Source: Lotus japonicus
Lineage: Eukaryota; Streptophyta; Magnoliopsida; Fabales; Fabaceae
Reading direction: 5' to 3'
DNA: 64,000 bases
Assembly (NCBI RefSeq): GCF_012489685.1
Contig: NC_080044.1
Location: 60,193,507-60,257,506, forward strand
Part shown: piece by piece, positions 35,816 through 46,872 of the stretch
Numbering within the stretch: the stretch's first letter is position 1
Layout of the letters: each line of letters begins with the position of its first letter
Made by a program: the position numbers and the translations under genes
The notes under the pieces: model-generated
The model's database searches: none
Seen by the model: only the letters and a program-made list of their open reading frames with translations
Told to the model about the DNA's origin: nothing

Positions 35816-36489
35816 TTGTGACAATAGAAATGGTTAGGCTTGGTAAGTCCACAAAATTTCAATTGTAGGTCCAGGGGATAGATTATTATTCACCCATTAT
35901 CTTGAATTAAAGGATTTGTCCAATGTATAATGTAATGAGTTGTAGTTCAGAAAATAAAAATTTATTGAGTTGGGTTTAGTTTTATATGGATGGGCTCAAT
36001 GAGTGACACATTAAACTTTTTATATGTCTGATACGTGTTAAATATATCTAAATTCTTATATTAAAATTGACACTTATTTATTCTAAACATGTGAATTATC
36101 ATTCAAATATCCCTCATTTTCATGAGTTTGTGAATAATTATATTTTAAAGCATATTCATTGTAATATTATTCTGGGGTTTGTGCTTGGAACTTTGGTCAC
36201 TGGGCTCGGGATCATGAAAATTTGAAGAGAACAATTCTTATTTTATGTAATTAATTTAAGCATTATTCTAAGAAGACTATTGAAGGTCCTCTTTAACATT
36301 GCTACCAGAAGGTCCAGAATCATTTCAAGGATTCCATTGCCGAGTACATATGATAACTTTGTTTTTAGCTTCCACAGGACAAGATATGGGGTGAGTGAAG
36401 AACAATATTGTGGGAGTCGTGATGACCCCTACACCCCTGTTCTTCTTCATTAGAACAAATTAAAACAGCCAGCCACACACACTTCCATC

Positions 36490-36526
36490 AGTACTTGACC
36501 TTAGCCAAAAGGACAGATTGGTATAC
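36490..36526 (-). pseudogene. U2 snRNA-like 5' fragment
   Basis: The minus strand reads ATACCAATCTGTCC, then TTTTGGCTAAGGTCAAGTAC, close to the first 35 bases of U2 snRNA (CTTTTGGCTAAGATCAAGTG core). Similarity stops after that, so the branch-site-recognition and Sm regions are missing. The plant snRNA upstream element (GTCCCACATCG) is not found upstream, so it is not an active gene. A chance match is possible but the core is 15 bases or more. Confidence 0.45.
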
Positions 36527-39160
36527 AGCGATGCATCACCACACCACATTGTTTGTTTCAACCCCTTCATAAATTCTCCTGCTAGAAAAAAGTGCTACAC
36601 AATTCACCTCTCAGCGCTGGCAAACTTCTGCCATTGTCTTTCAAAATTCCCCTCCCTTTATGTATTGCAAAGTCTAGTCATCTATACATGGAAATCTTCA
36701 TTTTTCAAACAAGGATTTTTTACAATATCATCTCTAATTATGAAAATGAAATGCTTCCTTTTATGATTGACAACCACGTGTCCTTGTCCTTTGTCCCTTT
36801 TGAAATAATGTGCACATGTTATTGCCCCATTGTGGGCTTGTCCTTTTTATAGTTCTTTATTTTTGATCCCATTGTGGGCTTGTCCAATGTTTCACTAGTT
36901 CTTAATTTTGATTTGGTGTTGGTGGAGGCTAGCTCCTCTCATCATGTCTGCTTGGGCATGCATTACTCATGGCTTAATTGAAGAATCCACACCTTTCAAA
37001 ATCAAATTAAACTTGTCCATGGTGTATTCATATTCTTCCCAAGCCATTCTGCTGCCCAATAAGAATATTAATTTCAAGATCCCAATTATGCACATCTATA
37101 TGAAGGCCGGCCACTACCTATTTTTTTCTTTCCATTCAAATGTGTAGAATTTATTATTGTTACACTGACTTCAATCTATATTTTTTTTTGACTAATCGTT
37201 CTTATTTTATCGAGAATATTACACCAATCTTTCATGAGACTTATTGTTATTGCAATGACCTCTTTAAGAGATATCATTACAACACTCAATTTGTCTCTAT
37301 TGTTGTTGACAAAAAAAACGATGTCTCTATTATTTTAAATAGTGTATGAAGATAGAGAGGTCTTTGAATTTCACAGAATAAAGGAGAGGCAAGGATATAA
37401 CATTATTTTTCAATTTCTCTCACTTCATATTTCTATTTGAGTAATGATATGTGTATATATGTTTTTATGGACATACTAGCTACACACACTTTTTAGTAGA
37501 ATTTTTTAGTAGCGGTTAATAACTTCTACTAAAGTGTGTATCATTGATATATCGAAAAAAACATAAGTTGACAATCATTTTCCTTTCTAAAACGGCACAT
37601 TTGGAAACCACAATCAATTCTACTTAGTTCAAATTCATTTTAAAATGTTTGTGTGGATCAATAAAACATAATCAATTTTACAGAATCAATTTTAATTGAC
37701 GCAACAAATAGTTGTTTCCGACTTAAATATAATAATTCTGAAATTTTACAATTAAATTTTATAACATTACTTTACAAAACCAACTTTTTTCATAAAAAGT
37801 ATTCAAATATAAATCACATCATTTTAACTCATATGTTTTCATGCTAAATATAACCTTGCTGTGTAAACTTAAATGTGTCAGTTTCGATTCTATTCAGACT
37901 TTCGTAGGACATATATTCAATCACAATCAAGAAGCTTCATAAGCCATATTCCCCCTTTATTATATCATTTAATAAATTAAGCACATAACTTAAACATCAA
38001 TTATTTTTAGCTAACTTTGAGCAATAGTGGAAGAGTCATACATATGATGTTGAAATTTTGAAAAGCTATGATTGGCCTTGATTTGATCCAAATGGGAGAA
38101 GGGTCCACAAGTTATATAAGAGAGTGGGGGAAGGGGAATGGTCTTAAAACTTAAAATTATTAGAATCTTACAAGAGTTGTTGTCACTGTACAGTTGCTAG
38201 GACCACTGCAATCTGCCTCTGGAGTATCACATTGGACCCACTGCACATAGACAATTAGCGGCTGACTCTACTAAAATAGCTTAACCTAGGAGTTTGGCCA
38301 AAAACATTCACTCTCATGATACTTTATTCATACCAATTTGCCGTGTATATATTGATCTATAGGCTATAGTCTATATGTACATCTAGGTAAGCCTAAGTGT
38401 GTTTCTTATCTAAGTTTCATTTTCTGTCTGAAATAAGGCATTTTGAGAGAGCAATGTTTGTCTAAGAATAATGCCTATCATTACAGCAATATATATCAAA
38501 AATAAGAATTTAATTTATCAAAACAATAATAAAAAAGTATCAAAACTTTCTGGAATTTTTAATTTTGTTTTTCTTATAAATAGGGTTGTGATGTAACAAC
38601 TACTCGTTTTGAGATAGGTGAGCTATCAATTCTGAGAGGCAATTCGAGGGTTAATGGCTAGTGTGAGGTCAAGCATTCCCTCCATGAGTTCCCATTTTAA
38701 GTTTTGTCCGTTCTTGAGTCAGATGGCACCCACATAGCTGTCCTTAGACTATACTTCACCTAAAGAAATACTATAACCTACCTCACCCTCTTATTTCTCT
38801 GGTATTCAAAAGAATCATGATCACCACTTCCTCTTATCATGTGTTATGCCTTCATTGGCTAATACCACACTTTGGTGATCAACCATCCAAGAGTTTTCAT
38901 TCCCATGTGAGGTTAGCACGCCATAGAAAAATTTAAATACACAAGCACAATCAGAACATAAGAATATAATATTGTGAAAAAATTTAAAATTAAAGAAAAA
39001 CTATAGCTGTTGTCTATATCGATAAACAAAGAATAATATTATTACAATTAATATCAGAGAATTGTTCCATCACTACAATCATCATTAACAATCTTCACCA
39101 TGATTAATAGAAGCATTTTCAACCTTTAATGTTTACACCGACAAACAGTTAAACATAGTT

Positions 39161-40634
39161 TTTTTTTTCGAAAGTAAAATAGAATTCATATAAAAATGAG
39201 GAGATATACGCGATATACACCCTTCTAAAAACGGGATCAAAAACCAGCCAAAGAACAGCCCAAAAATCCTATGCAAAGCCCCCCAAAAAAGCGCCAGGCG
39301 GTCAAAAAAGCCCAGCAAAGCCCACAAAAAAACAGGGATCCCACCCTATAGACACAAAGCAATCTAGAAAAAACAAAAAACCCAACCAAGAAAAACCAGC
39401 GGGGCTCGCTCTACAAGGGCTATCAAACCCTTCTAGCCAAAATTTGTGTCGCGATCTCACCTTCAGCTATGAATTCTGGGCAGTCGTACCTCATCCCGAG
39501 CCGCTTCCCCATCAAGATAGCACTTCTTGCACGCGTCATTACGCTATAGGGATTAGAGAGCTCCTTAGAGAGAACCATCAGCTCTTTTCCGGTTGACACC
39601 TCCTCATCATTGGTCGCTGCAACGGCCATAGTCACCGGCGGAACCTTCCTGCTTCCCTTAGCCTCGATCTTCTTTGGTCTGCCTCTGGGTCTCCGCAAAA
39701 GCACAGATACTCCCTCAATGGCAGGAGGAAGCTGAGCACTGGAAAGCCCAACCCCCTCCCTACATGGAGACCCGGAACCAGAAATGGCGGCGGTCTCCAC
39801 GAGCTCCTCCGCCCCAAAGTCCTCTCCCACTTCACTCCCTCCAACCAGGTCAGCCTCTGTAGACACAAAGCGTTGCAACTTGGGCACCTCCTGGATTACA
39901 TCCGTTGAATCTTCAAGATGACGCTGGGTTAGCTCAGGAAAGAGGAAAAGCGCAGGGGTTTGGAACTCCAAACAGCACCCCCTGTCTAGCCCCGTGACCA
40001 TCTCCTCATCCCTAAAAAATTTCCCACTGGTCTTGTACTGTGCAGCCACCACCGGAGGTGCTCTTCTGCAAGGAGCTTGCAAAACAGAGTCAGGAAGCTC
40101 CTCTCTTGGGAATCTGGCCGGAGCAACTAAGAGGGCATGCCCTCCCACCTTGAGGCCATCAAGAGCAGCCATGGCGAAGGCAGCATGCTTCTGAGACAAG
40201 AACCGAACGAATCCAAAGCGAAATCGTCTTCCAATCTTCCGAAAACGTTGCACAAAGACCCTAGAAAGGCTCCCAAACAGAGAGAAGAGGCCTCGAATAT
40301 GATGGTAGCTGATTTCCTCTTCGATTCCGTCGACAAAGAGGGTCGCCGAGCTGCACCGCGACCCTCTGGAACTCGGAGGAGATTCGCCCCTTTCGACCTC
40401 TGTATTCTCAGAAATCGACCCCTCACCATCGACATCTAGGGCCAGGATTGGACTGCCCCAGACCTCCAACGCCTCACCTTCATCCACTTCGTCGCCTTCC
40501 GCCACCAAATCGCCTTCAGTCGCCGTCGCTTCACTTGCAGCCGCCGCCGAGCCTGTTTGGGTTAAGGGAACCCTAGCAGAGCTTGGCACCATCGCTCCCT
40601 TTTTTTTATTTTCCAAGAATTTTTCAGAAAGATG
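39161..40634 (-). mobile_element. ORF1-only LINE-like retroelement 1
   Basis: The 14-bp duplication AGTTAAACATAGTT flanks the element (39147-39160 and 40635-40648). A poly(A), T's on plus at 39161-39168, closes the minus-strand 3' end, so it arose by target-primed reverse transcription. The element has a 40-base 5' UTR, one ORF with an RRM, and a 250-base G/T-rich 3' UTR. There is no endonuclease or reverse transcriptase, and no room for them. It must have been moved by another LINE. Confidence 0.85.
39423..40592 (-). CDS. RRM and AT-hook protein, LINE ORF1 type
   Basis: 389 residues from the ATG at 40592 (MVPSSARVPLTQTG), the first ATG inside the element; upstream in-frame codons lie mostly in flanking DNA. 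One RRM covers about residues 79-157, with RNP2 LFVDGI and RNP1 FRFGFVRF. The loop GLFSLFGSLSRVFVQRFRKI is typical of plant LINE ORF1 proteins. A basic AT-hook-like RRPRGRPKK follows near residue 290, then a conserved tail VMTRARSAILMGKRLG. The rest is acidic or low complexity. Expected role: binding element RNA as an RNP. The frame is intact over its full length. A host gene of splicing-factor type is less likely because of the target duplication and poly(A). Confidence 0.8.
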   Translation of the reverse strand: MVPSSARVPLTQTGSAAAASEATATEGDLVAEGDEVDEGEALEVWGSPILALDVDGEGSISENTEVERGESPPSSRGSRCSSATLFVDGIEEEISYHHIRGLFSLFGSLSRVFVQRFRKIGRRFRFGFVRFLSQKHAAFAMAALDGLKVGGHALLVAPARFPREELPDSVLQAPCRRAPPVVAAQYKTSGKFFRDEEMVTGLDRGCCLEFQTPALFLFPELTQRHLEDSTDVIQEVPKLQRFVSTEADLVGGSEVGEDFGAEELVETAAISGSGSPCREGVGLSSAQLPPAIEGVSVLLRRPRGRPKKIEAKGSRKVPPVTMAVAATNDEEVSTGKELMVLSKELSNPYSVMTRARSAILMGKRLGMRYDCPEFIAEGEIATQILARRV

Positions 40635-40648
40635 AGTTAAACATAGTT

Positions 40649-41501
40649 GTTGTCTAGACTGACAAAAAAAAAACATTTAATCAATCTACTATAAAAATAC
40701 TCTTCACTTAGAATAAATCATCCTAAGAACGACACTTCATTTAAAATTAGACCATCTTAAGAATTTATAGATTTTGAAATGAATTTGAAATTTCATTGTA
40801 CAACTTCCATGTTAGCTCAGCCGTTGACATAACCTTACCACAACTTTGCGTCAATTTCAACCAATGCGCATGTGTTATTTACTTATTTTGCATCAATGCC
40901 AACCTATGTCTGTGTCTTTTCACCACACATTGTATTTGTGTCGACCAATGTCTATGTGTCACTTGAACAATTTTTCTTTACATGCCGGGAGCACCGTGTG
41001 AAATCCTGATTGCATCAACACATCCATCATCCATGACTTGCCACAAGCCAAAGTTGACTTTTCCATCAAATCTCTCTATTACACCAGTGTCACACATTAG
41101 TTGTAAACCATGCTAGAAAATGTGAGACTTTCCCCTTTCCATTTACCGTAGTAAGCAATGTAAGATTTCTTCTACTATTAGAATCAACATGAACATTCGC
41201 GTGTGTTTACTTCTTGTTGAAATCTATAAAGTCCGGTCAATTCCTCATGAATTGTGCTCTTTGCATTTTCCAACTCTCAGTCATATCACCCCTAGTGGGC
41301 GTGGCCATTTATAAATCTACATGTTAGGGCTAGGGTTATTCACCAAACACTGACAAAGTCTATTTTATAGCTACCACTATCTTCTCTACAATCGATCTAC
41401 CACCACCTATCCCGTTATTTTTCTGGGTTTGTTCCGGATGAAATGAAGAGCTGATCACAAACCAAGATTATTGAATCAGCCATAGAGTTTTGCAATTAAA
41501 G
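40649..41501. other. MIF upstream region
   Basis: AT-rich DNA with no ORF. It includes the promoter and 5' UTR of the mini zinc finger gene; no specific element stands out. Confidence 0.45.
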
Positions 41502-41771
41502 ATGAAAAAGAAGCAGGTGGTGGTGGTGAAAAGAGATCATGGGGGCAATAACAATAATTCATCATCATCTTCAACTTCAAGGGGTAGAAATGCAAGTATT
41601 CGATACGGGGAGTGCCAGAAGAATCATGCAGCTTACAGTGGAGGGTATGCTGTGGATGGGTGCAGGGAGTTCATGGCGAGCGCAGGGGAAGGTACAGAGG
41701 GAGCGCTTACATGTGCTGCTTGCGGCTGCCATCGTAACTTCCATAAGAGGGAAGTGCAAAGTACAGGCTAA
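41502..41771 (+). CDS. MIF: Mini zinc finger protein (MIF, ZF-HD family)
   Basis: 89 residues, single exon. The first true ATG is at 41502 ([11 protein letters not shown]); the frame is open a few codons upstream but without ATG. The ZF-HD zinc finger spans about residues 34-82: [27 protein letters not shown], then [16 protein letters not shown], with all the conserved Cys and His. There is no homeodomain, which defines the MIF group. Known members dimerise with ZF-HD homeodomain factors and block their DNA binding or nuclear entry, affecting hormone responses and floral meristem termination. A Ser/Asn run (about 16-24) precedes the finger. Which MIF paralogue this is cannot be told. Confidence 0.95.
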   Translation: MKKKQVVVVKRDHGGNNNNSSSSSTSRGRNASIRYGECQKNHAAYSGGYAVDGCREFMASAGEGTEGALTCAACGCHRNFHKREVQSTG

Positions 41772-42312
41772 GGTATAGAAATTGAGGTAATTCTGGTTGT
41801 TGATGATCTTTCTGCTGCTTTGAGAAAGAAAAATGAAAAAATTAAAGGTAAATTTGTGTATTGAATTAACTGACGCATGAACTTTTCTCCTCATGCTTGG
41901 AAGATTTGATTACACATAGAGAGACACTGATTCTTGTACAAATATATTAAAAGAAATATTGAATTCTGGATTTATGTTGTTGGACTTGGAATATCAGCCA
42001 TTTGTTTGACTTCTCTTTTTCTCTTATTTCTTCTTTCTTAATTGTCATTTCTCCTTTGTAAAATCTTCTTCCCTTTACTTTGACCTATGAAGTTTTGTAT
42101 CTATGACTGTATTAAAATAGGAGAGAAACTTTGTGAATATTTATAAAAAGATATAAATATAGAATTTTATTTGGAAGTGTCATGTGACATTATTCAACTA
42201 TGTGAAACATAAAAGGCTTGATATGACACGGGAAGATAGGTAATTAGATATCGAGAGAATTGCTGCAATTAAAGCCACCCTTGATGACTCTTATAACCAT
42301 TTGGGCTGTGTC

Positions 42313-42860
42313 TAATTTTACCTCCGAAAACTAAGATGGTAGGTGAGTTGATGATAAGTAAGATCTGATAACTCAGACTTTTAATGAGAGAATACTGATA
42401 ATCCAAGTGTTAAGTAAAATGTGGTAGCTCACGGTTGAATGTGAGAATGTTGAGAAAAAAAAATGCTACTAACACTCATTTTAACACACATTATTCTTTT
42501 CAGTACTCTTTATTGATTGGTTGAAGTTCATGGGGATATTACATAAAATATAAGTTTCACTTCCAATTTGATTAAAATCACATTTGAGCTAACGTTTAAT
42601 TCTACCTTGAAAACTAAGATGATATGAGAGTCGATAATGAGTAAGATGTGATAACTCACATTTTGAAGGGGAGAATACTGGTAATTCAAGTGTTAAGTAA
42701 GATGTGTTAGCTCACGGTTGAGTGAGAGAATGTTGAGATTAAAAATGCTACTAACACTCAGTTTAACACATTCTTTCAAGTATTCTTTATTAATTGGTTG
42801 AAATTCATGTGAAGTCTACTTAAAATACGAGTCTCACTTTCAATTTAATGAAATTCACAT
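42313..42860. repeat. Tandem duplication, about 285-bp unit
   Basis: The stretch from about 42313 (TTTTACCTCCGAAAACTAAG) to 42590 recurs, diverged, at about 42598-42860 (CTACCTTGAAAACTAAGATG). Shared landmarks include GTTAGCTCACGGTTGA-type and ATGCTACTAACACTCA motifs. No coding potential. Confidence 0.7.
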
Positions 42861-43001
42861 CAATTTCAATCAAATAATGAGGGAGTGTTCAAAAAAAGTA
42901 TTAAAGTGAGTAATCTAGCACTCCTCGTATTAATAATTCAAGTATCAATTGAAATCTCATATTAATACTCTCCCCGATGTAACAACGGTTGAATTTGAAT
43001 T

Positions 43002-44037
43002 TTTTTTTTAGAAAGCAAAAATGTATTCCATGAAGATGAGGAAATAGACTAGGTGTACAACCCTCCTCAAAGGGACAAAAAATCTGGCAAAGCCCGGAAC
43101 CAACCAACGCCTAAAAAAAACCGAAGCAAACAACAAAAGCCCCCGGCACTAACGCCCCTACAAAGAGAAAACACCGGAAAAGAGACGCCCCAAACAGCAA
43201 GCAGATCCGGAAAAAAAAAAAGACAAAAAAAGGGGATAAAGGAACAGTCGCTCAAAACCCATAAAAACTAGGAAAAACCCAAGAACAAAACACCCCACCA
43301 CCTAAAAACTCCACTAAAGATCGCTATAGAGCCTCGGATGAGTAGCAACAAGGTGGTCAGCCAAGCTTTGGATGGCTTCCTCTTCAGAACCGATGGGGAC
43401 AACACCAACTTGTTTGGCAATAAGAAAGTCCCTCCGAGCTCTCGTCAAAGCCCGATCAGAACCGCGAGCTTCAGGGAGAATTAGAGATAGGCTCCTATCC
43501 GGCGAAACCTCGACCACCGAAACCTCGACGACCTCTTCAACCAAAGAACCAAGGCCCTTACGCTTTCTTGTATCACAGTTTTTTCTTGGCCTGCCCCTCC
43601 TCCGTCGCTCCGTCGTCGCTAACCCCTCAGCACCCTCCAAGCCTTCACCTACAATTATCATCTCCTCATCTACCGACGGACATACACTCCGACAAACCTC
43701 CACCGCCCTTCTCGAAAGCCCCGGCGAGGACTGCTGCACAGCGTCATCATCAATCTGCCCACCACTCCTTTGCCTTGGAAACCTTGCGAAAGCAACAGAT
43801 AGATAAAAACCCCCCACTAGTGCATCGTTAAAGAGGCTGGTCGCTCGAGAAGCCAATTCCATCGACGAATATCTGACGAAGCCGAAACGAAAGGCCATCC
43901 CGATTCGTCTCTGCCTCTGCACATAGACGTTGAGCAAGCTCCCAATATGGCCAAAGAGGCCACGAATTTGGTAGTCATCAACGAAATCGGGAATCCCGTC
44001 AACAAAGAGAGTAATGATGGCTTGACCCCTCCATCTC
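43002..44037 (-). mobile_element. ORF1-only LINE-like retroelement 2, 5'-truncated
   Basis: It has the same architecture as the element at 39.2 kb: poly(A) as T's at 43000-43009, a T/G-rich 3' UTR ending in a TTTCCTCATCTTCATGGAAT stretch like its partner's CTCCTCATTTTTATATGAAT, and an RRM ORF. TTGAATT flanks it (42995-43001 and 44038-44044). The 5' end is cut just before the RRM. No reverse transcriptase. Confidence 0.8.
43314..44037 (-). CDS. RRM and AT-hook protein, LINE ORF1 type (5' partial)
   Basis: The open frame enters from the truncated 5' end without an ATG. It begins in the RRM (ITLFVDGIPDF, GLFGHIGSLLNVYVQRQRRI, FRFGFVRYSS), continues through RRRRGRPRKNCDTRKRKG, an AT-hook-like basic block, and ends with ALTRARRDFLIAKQVG, matching the tail of the protein at 39.4 kb. 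About 240 residues remain and no stop interrupts it. Because it lacks its own start it is probably not translated. Confidence 0.7.
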
Positions 44038-44165
44038 TTGAATTACAATAGTAATTAAATAATAATATTATATTCAACTCATATATTTTGTTAAAACATG
44101 ATATAATTCTTATTCTTGATGTGATTTTTATAAGTTTTTGAACTATTTTTTTTATATGATTTATT

Positions 44166-44167
<2 letters not shown>

Positions 44168-44197
<30 letters not shown>
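44168..44197. repeat. (AT)15 microsatellite
   Basis: An uninterrupted AT run at the downstream edge of the minus-strand gene fragment. Confidence 0.95.
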
Positions 44198-44199
<2 letters not shown>

Positions 44200-44201
<2 letters not shown>

Positions 44202-44398
44202 TAAGTTGAATGAGTTATTAGGGATTCATCAATCTTATCCCTAAAGTGTTTGATTGCCACACTATCTGTATCTACAAGAATAAACTCATAGAAGTTTTGG
44301 GTTTTGTTGTGGCTGATTGGTTCAAGGTGGCTTGATGTCAGAAAAACATTTGAAGTTGTTGTAACGGCTACGAGCTCACCACTAGTTTGATCCCAATA

Positions 44399-44458
<60 letters not shown>

Positions 44459-44580
44459 AGTGAACAAATTGAAGTAAAAAAATTTGTAATAAGAATGATA
44501 TAAGCCTCCTGCAACTTTCTCAAACCGTCAAGGACAAGTTTGAGTTTCACATTCTCATCCCGCTTTCCTTTAACCTGCAC
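44200..44580 (-). pseudogene. Two-exon fragment of an unidentified plant protein
   Basis: The minus strand has two stretches with protein-like composition: about 44515-44580 (QVKGKRDENVKLKLVLDGLR) and about 44205-44395 (YWDQTSGELVAVTTTSNVFL, HNKTQNFYEFILVDTDSVAI, KHFRDKIDES). They look like consecutive exons. I do not recognise the family. (TA)n runs replace the sequence on both sides of the second stretch and no start or continuation is visible, so it is a fragment. Confidence 0.45.
44401..44452. repeat. (TA)26 microsatellite
   Basis: A long TA run between the two exon-like stretches of the fragment. Confidence 0.95.
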
Positions 44581-45738
44581 TTGGACTCATCCCGCTCTTA
44601 GAAAGGGTGAGGGAGAGCTAAATCCAACCCGACTACCCATTGTCATGCCTACACGTTGTATGATACTAAATGGTGGCGACATGCAATGACAATATACAAG
44701 GAGTCAAGCGAGGTCAACTGTGACACTCAAGGTCGACGATGTGAAAGTGTTGAGTCGTCTAGCATGTCCTTATGCCATAAAGTAATTTATGAGATTATCT
44801 TTAGAAGCGAAATTTACATCTAATTTTAATATAAGTATTTTTAAAATAATACAATTAATGTATTTTTTTGTAATTAATATATTTAAATAAGAAATAACAA
44901 TTAGTATCAATTAATAAATAATTATAACTTATTTTCAAATGAGATATCTTGTGATCCAACAATTTTCACTCCACATTATATTTTTATGTAAATTTTTTAT
45001 TCTTGTGTGATGTATCTTTTTAGTTAAATAACAATTCACTTTTTTTTTAAGATTTAGGGTGAGAGGATGGTGTATCAATTAAAAACTGAAAAATATGTCA
45101 GGTTCATTCATAACAATACTCTTAGAGTAATATATTTACAGAAATGTTAAAATATACATTGAAAATTGTATGAATACATTATCACTTAAGATATTTGTTC
45201 CTCCTAAGTTGAGATTGGTGCAACCTCTTTGACTCTCTTTGTGGTGCACATCCATAGAAGGTTGTTTCGACACATTGGAGCTACGCTGTCACATTATAAA
45301 ACAGGAAAAGTCTCGAGTTTAAAAAGTGTTTATAGAATATTTACATTTACATCATCCTAAGAGGATTATGGGGGTTCAAACCTACAACTTAGATACGGGA
45401 CCCTGTCATACTCTGCCCCTTCATGTTCATGTATAAACTTTTTACATGTGGAAAAATTAAATTATCATAAACTTTGTATTCGGTATTTGATTACTAACAA
45501 TAACATACACTATCCAATTGGTCAAGTCCTACGATTTTCATACAGTTCGAAACGATGCAGCTGGCTTAAAGATTTGTCTCAATTTTTTAGCTGAGACAGA
45601 GTCTCAAAGGAGCAAAAGGCAAATATGAAAGAAATTAAACCCAAAAAACGGGTTAAGGAAGCAAAGAACAATGATTTTGTCATCGCAAATTCTCTTGCCT
45701 TTACTCAATTTGTAAAAAAAATACATAGCCAAGGCCTG

Positions 45739-46083
45739 TCAACATCTATTGTGAATTGGGTCTGAACCTTTTCGAACTGTCCTTTTGTTTGATCGATTAG
45801 GATCAAATGTCATTGAAGGTGCAGGCGCGGACTCCATCTTTGATTTCAAATCCTCCATTGCAACAACCTTCAGGACACGAAAGCTTCTAACAAATGGCAA
45901 CTGTCCCTCTTCCCATCTCAGAGCAAGGTCTTGGCTTCTAAGGCCAAAAACATTATATGGTTGAGAAGCTAAAATCCCAACACAAACTAAAACTAAGAAG
46001 CCTCTAAAATTGAAGTGACTCATGCTCTTAATTGCTATGGGAAATGTGGAATTACAGAGTGGCCTCAATTTCTTATGACTCAT
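45739..46083 (-). CDS. CLE45: CLE peptide precursor, CLE45-like
   Basis: A secreted signalling peptide precursor. The 114-residue frame ends KRTVRKGSDPIHNRC. The CLE dodecapeptide RTVRKGSDPIHN (residues 101-112) differs from Arabidopsis CLE45 (RRVRRGSDPIHN) at two positions and keeps the G, DP and H-N positions. The mid region VFGLRSQDLALRWEEG and FRVLKV also recalls CLE45. A signal peptide (FLVLVCVGILASQ) fits best if translation starts at the second ATG (46023-46021), giving 94 residues; the upstream ATG at 46083 is also in frame. Single exon, as usual for CLE genes. CLE45 acts through BAM3 to restrain root protophloem differentiation. Confidence 0.88.
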   Translation of the reverse strand: MSHKKLRPLCNSTFPIAIKSMSHFNFRGFLVLVCVGILASQPYNVFGLRSQDLALRWEEGQLPFVRSFRVLKVVAMEDLKSKMESAPAPSMTFDPNRSNKRTVRKGSDPIHNRC

Positions 46084-46334
46084 GCCTGAAAGTTGGCTTA
46101 TATGTGTCTAATAAAACTGAAAGGAAAAGGCATGAGAAGCCTAGAGAATGCAGGAAGGAAGTTTAAGATTCACCTCAATCATAAGCATGCTATAGAAGCA
46201 AATATATAAGGCTATTTTGGAAGACATTGACAGGTTTTGAATGAAAGTTAATTGGAACAAAACAATTCCCTTGGGAAGCCAAGTATCTTTTCATTTAGTT
46301 TCCCTACATTCGGATCATTTGCCTTGCTCTTTTT

Positions 46335-46737
46335 AGTTGGGGTTGATTGTCAAGTCCCACATTGCCAAGTTTCTAAAATAAAGGAGGTTAAAAATTAGCT
46401 ATTGGAGAAGTCTCACATCGCTTATTGTGGTGAAGCAAGGGGAAGACCAAGACTATATTGGACCTATGTTCTTTGTTTTTAGATGCACCAGTCAGTAGCA
46501 CTTTAAGCTTATATCTGACTTAGTTTAATATTTGCTTTGTGAGAGTGTGGTTGTACTGGGGCATTGGGGTGAGAGTGAGAGAAGTTTATGTGTTGTAACA
46601 ATTTTCACATAGTGATATTTCTCTGGTTGTCGGTTTAGACAACGCTCGTGGTTTTTTCTCCGGTTTTGGAGTTTCCACGTAATTTTCTTGTATTGTGATT
46701 GTGTTTTATTTTTCTTCAGCTGTGTTGTTTCCCAACA
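46335..46737 (+). repeat. Copia 5' LTR
   Basis: About 95 percent similar by eye to the LTR at 47993-48400. It contains CCCACATTGCC and CTCACATCGC motifs near its start. Confidence 0.9.
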
Positions 46738-46872
46738 GTGGTATCAAGAGCTTCGGTTCGATGAGATATCACAATTCTTAGTATGCTATGTGGTTGCAGT
46801 ATTATCTGATCTTCCACACCAGAAAAGAAGTGTGATATTGTGGAGGTGCTGAAGAGGAGGTTTGCAGCTGCT

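Larger units (their letters stand above)
35121..39146. other. AT-rich intergenic DNA
   Basis: No convincing gene. It contains a (TA)23 microsatellite, the U2-like fragment at 36490-36526, and many short chance ORFs without domains or codon structure. Confidence 0.5.
44045..45738. other. Intergenic DNA with microsatellites and a gene fragment
   Basis: Apart from the fragment at 44200-44580 and two (TA)n runs, this stretch is AT-rich without recognisable features. Confidence 0.45.

Noticed and set aside
41577..41894. An antisense frame of 105 residues over the MIF gene
   Set aside because: It is a shadow of the conserved zinc-finger coding sequence.
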